This document shows positions 8,844 through 18,286 of a stretch of 64,000 nt of DNA, in pieces. The notes under the pieces were generated by a model. It did no database searches and was not told where the DNA came from. It worked only from the letters and a program-made list of their open reading frames with translations. Source of the DNA: Bacillus wiedmannii (GTDB taxonomy: Bacteria > Bacillota > Bacilli > Bacillales > Bacillaceae_G); NCBI RefSeq assembly GCF_001583695.1, contig NZ_LOBC01000104.1, forward strand, positions 62,001 through 126,000. Reading direction: 5' to 3'. Made by a program: the position numbers and the translations under genes. Each line of letters begins with the position of its first letter. Position 1 is the first letter of the stretch.

Positions 8844-9160
8844 CATTCCGATACTGACATCTTCCTATATAATTCTACAAATTCACTCGCTAATTCCTTC
8901 ACCGTAATTGCATTCATTAAATGATCTTGCGCGTGCACCATCAGAAGGGTAACTTCGGTCTTTTCACCACCCGCTTCTTTCTGTATGAGCTCCGTTTGTA
9001 CACGGTGCGCCTCTTTTAATTCCTCTAACGCTTCTTGTAATTTCGCTTCTGCTTCTGTAAATTCTCCACGCTTTGCGCAATCAATTGCTTCCATTGAACA
9101 ACTTCTCGCATTTCCCCCATGCAAAATTAAGTGAAAAGCCTTCGTTTCTATCGTATCCAT
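8843..9160 (-). CDS. PTS lactose/cellobiose-family EIIA (second copy)
   Basis: 105 residues, clearly paralogous to the EIIA at 4400-4723. The [20 protein letters not shown] motif with the phosphohistidine is intact. It is the last gene of a second IIB-IIC-IIA operon that has no hydrolase of its own. The start lies nine bases after the IIC stop, with the AGGGGGAG box inside the end of the IIC gene. Substrate is probably an oligo-beta-glucoside or related disaccharide. Confidence 0.92.
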   Translation of the reverse strand: MDTIETKAFHLILHGGNARSCSMEAIDCAKRGEFTEAEAKLQEALEELKEAHRVQTELIQKEAGGEKTEVTLLMVHAQDHLMNAITVKELASEFVELYRKMSVSE

Positions 9161-9169
9161 TTTAGTTCT

Positions 9170-10471
9170 TTACTCCCCCTTTTCTTCCGCTAACTTTTGT
9201 TTATCCCATATTTTTAAGAACGGTAAATAAATGAAGAATGCTAGTGCAAAGTTAACGAGTTGCAAAATAACACCTGAAATTTTTCCGCCTGATCCCAAAT
9301 ATCCACTAAACAGAATCGGTGTCGTCCAAGGTACAGCAGCTCCGCTCGGACGGGCAACTAGCCCCCATTCCATCGCAAAGTAAGAAACAATCGTTAATAC
9401 AACCGGAACTACTATAAATGGAATAAGTAAAAGTGGATTCATGACAATTGGCATACCGAAAGTCACCATCTCATTAATATTAAATATGCCAGGAGCAATT
9501 GACAATCTCCCTAAACTTTTTAATTGCTGACTTCGCGCAAATAGTAACATTCCTACAACTAAAGCAAGTGTTGCACCGGAACCGCCCATATAAATCCATA
9601 AATCAAAAAACTGTGCGGTAATCGTATTTGGTACATCTTTCCCTGCTTGAAAAGCAACTCGATTTTGATCCATTAACGACAACCAAACGGGGCTCATTAC
9701 ACCACCAACAATAGTAGCACCATGAATTCCACACGACCAAAGAACATGAACGAGAATAACTGCTATTATTGCGCCCCAAAGACTAGCACCAAGTACACTA
9801 AGTGGTTCCTGTAAAATTTGCCCTACAATATTATGGATACTGCCAAAAGAAGTATTTTCTATAATTAAGCGTAAAATCCAAATAACCGTTACAACAATAA
9901 ATCCTGGAACAAGTGCCGCAAATGAACGCGTCACAGCTGGTGGAACTGTCTCTGGCATCTTTATAATTATCTTTTTTTGTACAATAAACCGATAAAGTTC
10001 AGTAGATATAAGTGCAATAATCATTGCTACAAACAACCCTTGGCTTCCCATTAATGCTGCTGGGATAGCACCTTCTACAAGTACACTCTCTTTTGTACTT
10101 GGTATAATATATGCGACTTGAAATGGTGTCGCAAGTAAAAACGTCACAAGCGACAATGCCCCAGATGCTAAAGCATCCACTTTATAATACTCCCCCAGCC
10201 TGTAAGCGATTCCAAAAACAGCTATTAAAGCCATTATATTAAAAGTTGCACTAACTGGATACCCCAAAGCCCTCTGCCAATTCTCCCCAAACAAACCTGC
10301 CATAAAATCATTGTATCCTGGTATTGGTAAAGCACTAATAATAAGAAAAAATGATCCAATAATTAAGAACGGCATCGTCAAAATAATCCCATCACGAATT
10401 GCTTGCAAATGCCTCTGTTCTGCAACCTTCCCCGCTACTGGCATTACATATTTCTCTAAAAACTGTATCAT
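9170..10471 (-). CDS. PTS cellobiose-family EIIC (second copy)
   Basis: 433-residue membrane permease of the PTS IIC Lac family. It keeps the MPVAGKVAEQRHLQAIRDG start and the SCGIHGATIVGGV segment (the first copy has FGLHGPNIVGGI here), as well as LFSGYLGSGGKISGVILQLVNF. The two permeases differ most in their central loops, so substrate range may differ. It follows IIB by 14 bases; a GAGGAG-like box precedes the ATG. Confidence 0.92.
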   Translation of the reverse strand: MIQFLEKYVMPVAGKVAEQRHLQAIRDGIILTMPFLIIGSFFLIISALPIPGYNDFMAGLFGENWQRALGYPVSATFNIMALIAVFGIAYRLGEYYKVDALASGALSLVTFLLATPFQVAYIIPSTKESVLVEGAIPAALMGSQGLFVAMIIALISTELYRFIVQKKIIIKMPETVPPAVTRSFAALVPGFIVVTVIWILRLIIENTSFGSIHNIVGQILQEPLSVLGASLWGAIIAVILVHVLWSCGIHGATIVGGVMSPVWLSLMDQNRVAFQAGKDVPNTITAQFFDLWIYMGGSGATLALVVGMLLFARSQQLKSLGRLSIAPGIFNINEMVTFGMPIVMNPLLLIPFIVVPVVLTIVSYFAMEWGLVARPSGAAVPWTTPILFSGYLGSGGKISGVILQLVNFALAFFIYLPFLKIWDKQKLAEEKGE

Positions 10472-10485
10472 CTATCCCACTCTCC

Positions 10486-10788
10486 TCATTGTTTCATGGA
10501 CAAAGCTGCTTGTAAGATAGCCTCTCCATTACAAAGTCCGTAATGGACAGATTGAATGACATCAACAGGTATTCCCTTCTCCTTACATAATTCTTTCATT
10601 TTCGGTAATAAATAACGTACTTGTGGTCCAAGCAAAAGTACATCAGCTTCATCTATGTGACTATTTACTTCAGAACCTGATACAGCCCAAATCTTTACCT
10701 CTATCCCTTTTGCCTCTGCTGCTTTCTCCATTTTTGTAACAATCAAACTGGAAGACATTCCCGCTGCACAGCAAAGTAAAATATTCAT
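10486..10788 (-). CDS. PTS cellobiose-family EIIB (second copy)
   Basis: 100 residues with the phosphocysteine loop [17 protein letters not shown], aligned end to end with LicB at 6231-6533. The start is placed at the ATG at 10788 because GGGGAGGGGAG precedes it and the length then equals the paralogue; an upstream in-frame ATG at 10830 would add 14 residues unlike the family. It is the first gene of the second PTS operon. No -24/-12 promoter is present: the closest sequence (TGGCAAAGGATGCA at about 10824-10837, minus strand) has the two boxes two bases too close. Confidence 0.9.
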   Translation of the reverse strand: MNILLCCAAGMSSSLIVTKMEKAAEAKGIEVKIWAVSGSEVNSHIDEADVLLLGPQVRYLLPKMKELCKEKGIPVDVIQSVHYGLCNGEAILQAALSMKQ

Positions 10789-10963
10789 CTCTCTCCCCTC
10801 CCCCTTTTCCAAACCTAAGTTACAGTGCATCCTTTGCCACCACTAGGTTACAAATATATATGTCTATATTTCCTGCTGTATGCCGAGCTTAAAAACAAAA
10901 ATTTCTCGGTTTTCACGCTATTCCATCTATCATTATTCTCCTAGTAAAGAGGACTCTAACTCG

Positions 10964-10970
10964 CTATAAT
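10964..10970 (+). promoter_or_regulatory. -10 box of the DAACS symporter gene
   Basis: A TATAAT hexamer about 40 bases upstream of the symporter start, in a short divergent region shared with the second PTS operon. The -35 box is weak, so this is a tentative call. Confidence 0.35.
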
Positions 10971-11010
10971 AATTCAGTATGATTTTTTTAATTGATAGGA
11001 GGATATATTT

Positions 11011-12228
11011 ATGAAGGCATATCGCTTTCCACTTATTTTATTATCTTCTATCCTAATTGGTGGTTTCATTGGTTATTTCATGGGTGCCGATGCAGTTGCT
11101 TTAAAGCCGCTTGGTGACATTTTCTTAAACTTAATGTTTACGATTGTTGTACCTTTAGTGTTCTTTAGCATCGCATCATCTATTGCTAATATGGATGGAT
11201 TAAAACGTTTCGGTAAAATTATGTCTAGTATGGCTGGGACTTTCTTATTTACAAGTATTTTAGCTGCTATTTTTATGATTATTGTCGTGAAAGTATTCCC
11301 GCCAGCACAAGGTGTTGTATTAGAACTAACACAACCTGACAAGGCTGACAAAGCTGTTAGTGTTGCTGATCAAATTGTTGGTATTATAACAGTATCTGAC
11401 TTCTCAAAGTTACTATCTCGTGAAAATATGTTAGCTCTTATTTTCTTCTCTATTTTAATGGGGGTTGCAACTTCAGCAGTTGGTGAAAAAGGAAAGCCAT
11501 TCGCTACATTCTTACAAGCTGGTGCAGAAATTTCAATGAAAGTTGTATCTTTCATTATGTACTACGCTCCAATCGGACTTGCTGCTTACTTCGCGGCATT
11601 AGTTGGTGAATTCGGACCACAACTTCTTGGAACTTACTTCCGAGCAGCAATGGTATACTATCCAGCATCTCTAATTTACTTCTTTGTATTCTTCACGTTC
11701 TATGCATACCTTGCGGGTCGCAAACAAGGCGTACAAATATTTTGGAAGAACATGGTATCTCCTACAGTTACATCACTAGCAACTTGTAGTAGTGCTGCTA
11801 GTATTCCAGCGAACTTGGAAGCAACGAAGAAAATGGGGATCTCTTCTGACGTTCGTGAAACAGTTGTCCTTCTTGGATCTACACTTCATAAAGACGGATC
11901 TGTTTTAGGTGGCGTATTAAAAATTGCTTTCTTATTCGGTATTTTCAACATGGAATTCGAAGGACCGAAAACATTAGCAATTGCACTTGTTGTTTCTCTA
12001 TTAGTAGGAACAGTAATGGGCGCTATTCCAGGTGGTGGTATGATTGGTGAAATGTTAATCGTTTCTCTATACGGCTTCCCGCCAGAAGCATTGCCAATTA
12101 TCGCAGCAATTAGTACAATCATTGATCCTCCTGCAACAGTGTTAAACGTAACAGGAGATAACGCTTGTACCGTAATGACAGCTCGCCTTGTAGAAGGTAA
12201 GAACTGGATCAAAAACAAATTTGCTTAA
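11011..12228 (+). CDS. Dicarboxylate/amino acid:cation symporter (DAACS)
   Basis: 405-residue membrane protein of the glutamate/dicarboxylate symporter family (GltP/DctA/SstT type). It has the re-entrant loop motif TCSSAASIPANLEA (SSSAAS in most members), GSTLHKDGSVLGGVLKIAF, IPGGGMIGEMLIVSLYGFP and the C-terminal DPPATVLNVTGDNACTVMTAR. It would import glutamate, aspartate, serine or a C4 acid together with protons or sodium. AGGAGGA precedes the ATG. It forms a single-gene unit ended by a strong terminator. Exact substrate cannot be decided. Confidence 0.85.
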   Translation: MKAYRFPLILLSSILIGGFIGYFMGADAVALKPLGDIFLNLMFTIVVPLVFFSIASSIANMDGLKRFGKIMSSMAGTFLFTSILAAIFMIIVVKVFPPAQGVVLELTQPDKADKAVSVADQIVGIITVSDFSKLLSRENMLALIFFSILMGVATSAVGEKGKPFATFLQAGAEISMKVVSFIMYYAPIGLAAYFAALVGEFGPQLLGTYFRAAMVYYPASLIYFFVFFTFYAYLAGRKQGVQIFWKNMVSPTVTSLATCSSAASIPANLEATKKMGISSDVRETVVLLGSTLHKDGSVLGGVLKIAFLFGIFNMEFEGPKTLAIALVVSLLVGTVMGAIPGGGMIGEMLIVSLYGFPPEALPIIAAISTIIDPPATVLNVTGDNACTVMTARLVEGKNWIKNKFA

Positions 12229-12233
12229 TAAAT

Positions 12234-12269
12234 AGAAAGAGGATGCTCATTTTGGAGCATCCTCTTTCT
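12234..12269 (+). terminator. Intrinsic terminator
   Basis: 15-bp stem AGAAAGAGGATGCTC and its complement around ATTTTG, six bases after the symporter stop. Confidence 0.9.
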
Positions 12270-12270
12270 G

Positions 12271-12317
12271 TCGTTATTTGTTGATAAGTCGATATATTGA
12301 AAAAATCGTTGATATCT
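12271..12317 (-). repeat. Dispersed ATATCGAYTTAYCGA repeat, copy B
   Basis: On the minus strand: ATATCAACGATTTTTTCAATATATCGACTTATCAACAAA in outline (two overlapping blocks), matching copy A. It lies right behind a terminator. Confidence 0.6.
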
Positions 12318-12381
12318 CCTCCCGCCACAAATTTGTTAAAATCTTCACAAACATTCCACATTCATTATCCATTTTCCGTAC

Positions 12382-12387
12382 TATAAT
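12382..12387 (+). promoter_or_regulatory. -10 box (TATAAT) of the acyltransferase gene
   Basis: TATAAT 27 bases before the chosen ATG at 12414. Transcription would start near 12394, so the upstream ATG at 12393 would be at the 5' end of the message and is unlikely to be used. Confidence 0.55.
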
Positions 12388-12413
12388 CATGTATGGAAAA
12401 GGAGATGGACATA

Positions 12414-13571
12414 ATGACTCAAAGCGCACCAGAATTTAAAGTTTTGCAAAGCATTGCATTCCTTGCTGTCGTTTTGCAAAGTTCCTTATTATATACAATG
12501 AATCAAGGAAATGTTTTACTTGAGCAAGCCCTCATTATGGGCATGCTATTCAACCTTGCAAAATTTTCGGCACCTGCATTCATATTTATCGTTGGATTTC
12601 ATTTAATTCGTCACTATACAAAGCAATTAGTATACACAGAATATATTTATGAAAAAGCCGCACATTTACTCATTCCTTATTTCTTCTGGTCTATTCTTTA
12701 CTTATTAACAACAAACGATATGATTACACTACAAAGCGGAATCAAAAGTTTATTACTCGGAACAGCCGCGCCCCATCTTTGGTACGTTATTATGATGTTC
12801 CAAATTCACTTATTGTTCCCTTTGCTATGCACACTATTTTATTGGTTTCAAAAACGAACAGAAAATAAAAAAGACATATATAAATATATGACCATCTTTG
12901 CTTGTCTATATTTCCTCTTAATGTGGTATTCTTCCCACTACATTTTTAATGGAGAGAAATTGACTAGCTCAACCATTTTACATTATACAGATCGTTCCTT
13001 CTTCTTCTACTCATTCTATTTCGTCATGGGAGGAATCGCTGCTGTCGCACTAAAAGCGTGGCGTACATTTGTCATGAAACATATCCCGCTTATAACAATG
13101 TTATTTTTCGTCTTATTTCTATTCATCAATTATGAGTTATTTAGTTTTTACGGAGCAAACTCTATTCATTTAACCGTTTCGACTTATTTAAAACCGTCTA
13201 TGTTTTTATATATCGTATGCGAAATTATTATACTTTACGTGCTGTCTATTACAATCGTACAACGACGAGGTTTCTTATATAAAGCTTTACGATTTATTGG
13301 GAGTTACACGTATGGTGCTTATTTAGCTCATTTTTTCTTCTTGCAACTATGTACAAAATTTCTCTCTTTATTCACACTGCAGGAAAACACAATATTATAT
13401 AGCCTATTATTATTTACAATAACGGCCACAATCTCAATTTCAGCAATGGTCATTTGCAGTACACTACCACTTCATACGTGGATTACAGGACCTTCTCCTA
13501 CAACAAATATAAAATGGGCGAAGATCGTAATTCGGAAACATCACAAAAAAGTATGCAAACCGTATCTTTGA
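12414..13571 (+). CDS. Membrane acyltransferase 3 family protein
   Basis: 385 residues with about ten membrane segments, matching the acyltransferase-3 family (O-acetylation of cell-wall or surface glycans, IcaC/OafA relatives). The N terminus KVLQSIAFLAVVLQSS and the segment FSAPAFIFIVGFHLIRHYT resemble the family core (normally R..A...V...H and F...SGF). Here the usual catalytic His in helix 1 is not obvious, so activity is uncertain. The start at 12414 is chosen from the AAAAGGAG box nine bases upstream; an ATG at 12393 has none. It is followed by a VOC-family gene. Confidence 0.7.
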   Translation: MTQSAPEFKVLQSIAFLAVVLQSSLLYTMNQGNVLLEQALIMGMLFNLAKFSAPAFIFIVGFHLIRHYTKQLVYTEYIYEKAAHLLIPYFFWSILYLLTTNDMITLQSGIKSLLLGTAAPHLWYVIMMFQIHLLFPLLCTLFYWFQKRTENKKDIYKYMTIFACLYFLLMWYSSHYIFNGEKLTSSTILHYTDRSFFFYSFYFVMGGIAAVALKAWRTFVMKHIPLITMLFFVLFLFINYELFSFYGANSIHLTVSTYLKPSMFLYIVCEIIILYVLSITIVQRRGFLYKALRFIGSYTYGAYLAHFFFLQLCTKFLSLFTLQENTILYSLLLFTITATISISAMVICSTLPLHTWITGPSPTTNIKWAKIVIRKHHKKVCKPYL

Positions 13572-13613
13572 TATAATAGAATTCCATACAAGAAAAGAAA
13601 GTAGGATACACCT

Positions 13614-13994
13614 ATGATTAATCAAATTGGACAAATTATGTTATATGTAAGTAATCAAGATGAAGCAGTACAATTTTGGACTGAGACAGTAGGATTCCAA
13701 ATTATTGCGGAAGAAAATAACGGACAAGGGTTTCGCTGGATTGAAATTGCGCCAGCAAAAGAAGCAGGAACAAGCATCGTCCTTCACGATAAAGCGTTAA
13801 TTGCGAAGATGCAACCTGAATTAAACTTAGGTACTCCTTCACTTATGTTCTTCGCTAATAACTTAGATCAACTGTATAAAGATCTTTCTGAGAAAGGTGT
13901 TACAGTTGGACAAGTTGTAGATTTACCTACTGGTAGAGCATTTAACTTTGCTGATCATGAAAACAATTACTTTGCGGTAATGGAGCGAAAATAA
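13614..13994 (+). CDS. VOC (glyoxalase/bleomycin resistance) family protein
   Basis: 126 residues with the vicinal oxygen chelate fold: IGQIMLYVSNQDEAVQFWTETVGF at the N terminus and GRAFNFADHENNYFAVME at the C terminus. Family members are metal-dependent lyases, dioxygenases or thiol transferases (glyoxalase I, FosB and others), or non-catalytic drug binders. The sequence alone does not separate these. An AAGTAGGA box precedes the ATG. Confidence 0.8.
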   Translation: MINQIGQIMLYVSNQDEAVQFWTETVGFQIIAEENNGQGFRWIEIAPAKEAGTSIVLHDKALIAKMQPELNLGTPSLMFFANNLDQLYKDLSEKGVTVGQVVDLPTGRAFNFADHENNYFAVMERK

Positions 13995-13997
13995 AAA

Positions 13998-14028
13998 AGA
14001 AGCTATCCGAAAAAATCGGATAGCTTCT
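13998..14028. terminator. Bidirectional intrinsic terminator
   Basis: Perfect 13-bp stem (AAGAAGCTATCCGA region) around AAAAA between the convergent VOC and YhgE genes. Confidence 0.9.
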
Positions 14029-14034
14029 TTCAAT

Positions 14035-16035
14035 TTAAGAAACTTGTTCTGCCCTCGTTTCCCTATGTTGTATATGACTCGTGATCCAAGCAATTCCGCC
14101 GGCAACAACGAGGTAACATAACAATATTAAAATTTGCATTTGTAATTGCGACCAATCTCCTAAAGAGATAACATCTTGTAATCCTCTAAGAGAATGGGAC
14201 ATTGGGAGAAACTGTCCAATTTTGCTAAGAAGAGCTATATTTAATTCTCCTGGGAAAGTCCCCCCGCTCGTTGCTAATTGCAGGACGAGAAGCGTTACTG
14301 CTAAGAACTTTCCAACAAGACCAAATACCGTTACTAGCATAAGAATAAATGTCATGAACGTAAAGGAAATAACGATACTTGATAAAACAAAGAGTGGCAC
14401 ACTTGCAACTTCTAATTTCATAACTCCTAGCACAGCCACATCCACTAGTAACGCTTGAATAAGTCCAATTAAATATACCAATCCTAGTTTATTAATAAAG
14501 TGTACCGTTCCGCTTACTTTCATATTTTGTCTACGACCAAGCGGTAAAATGTTCGATGCCATAATTCCGCCAACATAAAATGCCAGTGATAAAAAGTATG
14601 GTGCAATGCCTGAACCGTAGTTAGGCACATCAGAAACTGTCGACTTCACTAATTGAACTGGCTCTGAGAACATCGTATTGCGTGCATCATCATTACGAAC
14701 ATCCGCTATCTTCTCTGCGCCCTCTCCCAATTTCGTAGAAAGTTCTTTCGCACCATCGTCAAGTTTAACAAGTCCGTTCGTTAACTTATCAGCACCATGA
14801 TTCAGCTCTGTTCCGCCACTCACAAGGTGATTTACACCTTCTTGTAATGATGTAAATCCATTTCCCCATTTCGTAAATCCGCCAGCTACATTCGCAGCAC
14901 CATCTGCTATCTTTTTCGTTCCAGCAGTAGCTTCGCTTAACTTAACTCCGAATGTATTCATACCTTCTTCAATCTTATTCTGACCGTCAGCAAGCTTCTT
15001 CGCACCTTGTGTCAATTGTTGTTGGCCACCATTTAAAGCGTTTGTTGCTTTAGCTAATCCGTTAGAAGTAGCAATGATCTTTTGAAAAGCAGGGTCTTGC
15101 TGCACTTCCGGATGACTTTTCACGTACTCTTCTAATTGTTGTTTTACACTATTAGCTGCATTGTCCGCTTTCACTTGCCCTTCAGCAAGTTTCTCACTTC
15201 CGTTCACCCATTCATTTGTACCAACACTTAATTCACTAACCCCTGATTGTAAAGTTTTTTCACCTTGAGCTAATAACTCCATACCACTATGAAGTGAGGT
15301 TGCCCCTTCACTCAGCTCATTTGCACCGCCACTTAAGGCAGATTGGCTAGAAGCAAGTTTTTCACTTCCCTCTTTCACTTTTGATGCCCCGTCACTTAAA
15401 CGATGAATACCATCTGCAAGCTGATTCGTCCCATTTTTTGCATCTGTCGTTCCTTCATGCAGCTTCTCAGCACCATTACTTGCATCACTCAATCCTTGTG
15501 CCAAATCTTGAAACTTTGAAAAGACACCTTCTGTATAAGATTTCGTAATACTATTTGAAATTTTTGTTTTCATATTTTCAACAGCTGTCGTTCCAATTTG
15601 AGCTGCTACAAAGTTTTTACCCGGATTTACTTTGTACTGAAGCTGCGCTGGCTCTGGTTTCTCATCCATAAGTGTACTTACCTTTCGGGAGAAATTCTCT
15701 GGAATCGTAACGACCATATAATACTTATCTTCTTTTAGCCCTTCATCAGCATTTTTTTCTGATACGAAATGAAAAGCCAGTTCCTTATTCTCTTTTAAAT
15801 TTTTAACAAAATCGTCTCCTGCATGAATTGTTTTTTCATCCATCGCAGCACCCTTATCTAGATTCACAACCGCAACAGGTAATTTATCTAATCGTCCGTA
15901 CGGATCCCAATATCCAGCTAAAAAGAATCCTGAATAAATTAACGGAACGATTAATAAAAAAATTAAAGCGATACGTCCATGTTTATGGTGCCACATCGCT
16001 TTCCAATCTTTAAATATAAGTTGAATTCCTTTCAT
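14035..16035 (-). CDS. YhgE/Pip family membrane protein
   Basis: 666 residues. There is a membrane segment at about 20-42, a long extracytoplasmic region (about 45-480) rich in short glycine-centred repeats of the G(A/T)xxLxxG type typical of coiled YhgE stalks, then five to six membrane segments near the C terminus (from about residue 480). The family includes the phage infection protein Pip and the EsaA component of type VII secretion, and resembles ABC-2 type transporter proteins. Function here is unknown; no WXG100 or EssC genes lie nearby. A LysR-type gene is transcribed divergently 134 bases away, suggesting that it regulates this one. Confidence 0.8.
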   Translation of the reverse strand: MKGIQLIFKDWKAMWHHKHGRIALIFLLIVPLIYSGFFLAGYWDPYGRLDKLPVAVVNLDKGAAMDEKTIHAGDDFVKNLKENKELAFHFVSEKNADEGLKEDKYYMVVTIPENFSRKVSTLMDEKPEPAQLQYKVNPGKNFVAAQIGTTAVENMKTKISNSITKSYTEGVFSKFQDLAQGLSDASNGAEKLHEGTTDAKNGTNQLADGIHRLSDGASKVKEGSEKLASSQSALSGGANELSEGATSLHSGMELLAQGEKTLQSGVSELSVGTNEWVNGSEKLAEGQVKADNAANSVKQQLEEYVKSHPEVQQDPAFQKIIATSNGLAKATNALNGGQQQLTQGAKKLADGQNKIEEGMNTFGVKLSEATAGTKKIADGAANVAGGFTKWGNGFTSLQEGVNHLVSGGTELNHGADKLTNGLVKLDDGAKELSTKLGEGAEKIADVRNDDARNTMFSEPVQLVKSTVSDVPNYGSGIAPYFLSLAFYVGGIMASNILPLGRRQNMKVSGTVHFINKLGLVYLIGLIQALLVDVAVLGVMKLEVASVPLFVLSSIVISFTFMTFILMLVTVFGLVGKFLAVTLLVLQLATSGGTFPGELNIALLSKIGQFLPMSHSLRGLQDVISLGDWSQLQMQILILLCYLVVAGGIAWITSHIQHRETRAEQVS

Positions 16036-16169
16036 GAAACATACTCCTCTTCTAATTTAACACCCTTCGAATGGTTTAACAGATTTACTATACACGTCAC
16101 TTTCCATACTGTATAATACATCTTTAATTATTAATTCATTCCTTCTGGTCTATAGAAAAGAGGTTCAAA

Positions 16170-17054
16170 ATGGAACTGCTCCAATTAAAATACTTTCAGG
16201 CAGTCGCACGATTAGAACATATGACAAAAGCCGCTGAAGAATTGCATATCGCACAACCTTCGCTCAGCAAAACAATTGCTAGATTAGAAAAGGACTTAGG
16301 CGTCCCTTTATTTGATCGCCAAGGTCGACAGATTACGTTAAACTCTTTTGGAAAAGTATTTTTAAAACGAGTAGAGCGCGTTTTTCATGAATTAAGTGAA
16401 GGCGAAAGAGAAATTAAAGATTTAGCTGAATTACAACAACGCTCTATTACACTGGCAGTTTCTATCCCGAGAATATTACCAGAACTACTCGGCTCTTTTT
16501 TACTAGAACATCCTAACGTTCGATTCCAGCAATTTCTCGCATCTACTCCTTCTATGAAACGACAACTAGATAATATAGAAATCGACTTTTGTATATCCTC
16601 TGTACCAATTGAAGGAGAGGATATACTTTGGGAACCACTTATTACAGAAGAAATTTTCTTAGTCGTCCCTTCAGGTCATCGTTTATCAGGCCGCGAAAGT
16701 ATCCATCTGCATGAAGTAAAAGACGAACCATTTATTAGTATGAACACTGGTTACGGATTTCGGCACTTAACGGATGAATTTTGTAAAGAAGCTGGCTTCA
16801 CTCCACATATCGCTTTTGAAGTAGATGAACCAACCGTGATTAGTGACCTTATTAAGCAAGGTCTCGGCATCGCGTTTGTCCCAAGTTTAACTTTATTAAA
16901 AAACTCTACTTTAGCATTAAATAAGTTACGTATTATTGAACCAAATTGCGAGCGAACCATCGGCTTAAGTTGGTCGAAGAAACGCTATTTATCGAAAACT
17001 GCTCAGCAATTTCGTGAATTCGTAATTGACTACTTCTCCAATATTAGAACGTAA
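16170..17054 (+). CDS. LysR family transcriptional regulator
   Basis: 294 residues, standard for LysR. The N-terminal winged helix-turn-helix (about residues 1-60) includes YFQAVARLEHMTKAAEELHIAQPSLSKTIARLE; the rest is the type 2 periplasmic-binding-like effector domain. Divergent orientation to the YhgE gene is the classic LysR layout, so control of YhgE is the first guess. The effector is unknown. An AGAGGTTC box precedes the ATG. Confidence 0.88.
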   Translation: MELLQLKYFQAVARLEHMTKAAEELHIAQPSLSKTIARLEKDLGVPLFDRQGRQITLNSFGKVFLKRVERVFHELSEGEREIKDLAELQQRSITLAVSIPRILPELLGSFLLEHPNVRFQQFLASTPSMKRQLDNIEIDFCISSVPIEGEDILWEPLITEEIFLVVPSGHRLSGRESIHLHEVKDEPFISMNTGYGFRHLTDEFCKEAGFTPHIAFEVDEPTVISDLIKQGLGIAFVPSLTLLKNSTLALNKLRIIEPNCERTIGLSWSKKRYLSKTAQQFREFVIDYFSNIRT

Positions 17055-17057
17055 AAT

Positions 17058-17078
17058 TATATCGACTTAGTAAAAAAT
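17058..17078 (+). repeat. Partial ATATCGAYTTA repeat, copy F
   Basis: Short match (TTATATCGACTTAG) to the dispersed repeat, located just after the LysR stop and before its terminator. Confidence 0.35.
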
Positions 17079-17080
17079 AA

Positions 17081-17109
17081 AAGGTGCCATCTCCAGAGAA
17101 TGGCACCTT
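17081..17109. terminator. Bidirectional intrinsic terminator
   Basis: AAGGTGCCAT and its complement around CTCCAGAGA, between the convergent LysR and GH8-like genes. Confidence 0.85.
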
Positions 17110-18195
17110 CTATTTCTTACTCTTCTCCAATTCCATTTCCGCTAAAAGCGGCAATACATTATCGAAAATGTGCGTATTATTATTTTCGCCTGTTACGTAT
17201 CCACCGTAATATCTACTAAATATATTTTCATTTCGGAATGTGGCCATATGATCATATAATTCCTTTGCAAACTTTGTATCACCTGTTTGTAGTACGTACA
17301 AGATCGTTAGTCCGTATGCAGCTGGCGATTCATAATTCACAGTTTGTTTTCCCGTTTCTAAATTGTAACGACCGTATAGCTTTCCATCCTCCTGGAATTT
17401 TTTCTTTATAAATTCCATGTAAGCATCTGATGAAAGACCACCTAAACTACGATGATATGCAACGTATGATTGGTCAATAAGATTCACTTCTTTATCGTAC
17501 GTAAAAGTACCATCTTCTTTATACTCTTTCGGGAATGCCCAGCCATGCCTTGGGTAATCCGCTAAAAATTGAACCACGTCCTGATATTGCTGATCAGAAA
17601 CTTTCCCGTACTTTTTCATATACGAGAATGCGTGCGGATTTAAGTATGATGTTGTTGCAAAATTATTTTGTTTCCCTGCATCTGCATCATAATAATCAAC
17701 GTAATAATTATCTTTCTTATTATAACGAATTACAGCGTCACTCAATTGATCTGCCAAGTTTTTATAACGCTCTTCCTTGTACATTTCATAAGCGCGATAT
17801 AATTGTTCTATAATACGAAGATCATCTATAAGTGCATTTGTAGCTGACTGCATTTCTCCCTTTTCAGAGATTTTCCATAAAACAATTTGGTCCTTATGTA
17901 CAAAGTTATTTTGAATAACCTTAACTTGTTCATCGAATAACGCTTGATCGTCTTTATCCAATGTATATTGTAGCCACAGTCCTGCCGATTCTGATAAAGC
18001 TTCACGGCCCTTCGCTTCACCCGTACCTGCCTTTGTATCCCCTAAACGATATGTAGCAAGCGTCCCATTTTCATTTACCATATGTCTTAAAATAAAATGT
18101 TCCGTACGGTTTCCTTGCAAAGCTGACCAAAATACAATGCCACCTAAAGCGATTAAGAGAATAACTCCAATCCCTATATATAAACGTTTCCGCAA
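17110..18195 (-). CDS. GH8-like glycosidase, YdaJ/PssZ type
   Basis: 361 residues with an N-terminal membrane anchor (YIGIGVILLIALGGIVFW) and an extracellular alpha/alpha-barrel type domain. ALSESAGLWLQYT and ATNALIDDLRIIEQLY correspond in position to the SEGQGYALL and ATDGDLD stretches of GH8 cellulase/BcsZ enzymes, but key letters differ. The nearest function I recognise is YdaJ of B. subtilis or PssZ of Listeria, hydrolases attached to c-di-GMP-controlled exopolysaccharide operons. The start is placed at the TTG at 18195 because the GGGAGGTG box lies seven bases before it; a GTG inside that box (18204) would give three more residues. It stands alone here, 18 kb from the YdaK/YdaM-like pair. 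Confidence 0.55.
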   Translation of the reverse strand: MRKRLYIGIGVILLIALGGIVFWSALQGNRTEHFILRHMVNENGTLATYRLGDTKAGTGEAKGREALSESAGLWLQYTLDKDDQALFDEQVKVIQNNFVHKDQIVLWKISEKGEMQSATNALIDDLRIIEQLYRAYEMYKEERYKNLADQLSDAVIRYNKKDNYYVDYYDADAGKQNNFATTSYLNPHAFSYMKKYGKVSDQQYQDVVQFLADYPRHGWAFPKEYKEDGTFTYDKEVNLIDQSYVAYHRSLGGLSSDAYMEFIKKKFQEDGKLYGRYNLETGKQTVNYESPAAYGLTILYVLQTGDTKFAKELYDHMATFRNENIFSRYYGGYVTGENNNTHIFDNVLPLLAEMELEKSKK

Positions 18196-18251
18196 TCTTT
18201 TCACCTCCCTAATAAGGCTAGCCTTAATTTTACCAGAACATACGTAAAATT

Positions 18252-18277
18252 AAAAAAGACAATCTATTAGATTGTCT
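18252..18277 (-). terminator. Terminator of the 49-residue gene
   Basis: The minus strand forms AGACAATC-TAATA-GATTGTCT followed by TTTTTT, ten bases after the small gene's stop codon. Confidence 0.8.
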
Positions 18278-18286
18278 CCCTTGCCT

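Noticed and set aside
10824-10837. Sigma-54 promoter for the second PTS operon
   Set aside because: The GG and GC elements are two bases too close; sigma-54 promoters do not tolerate this.
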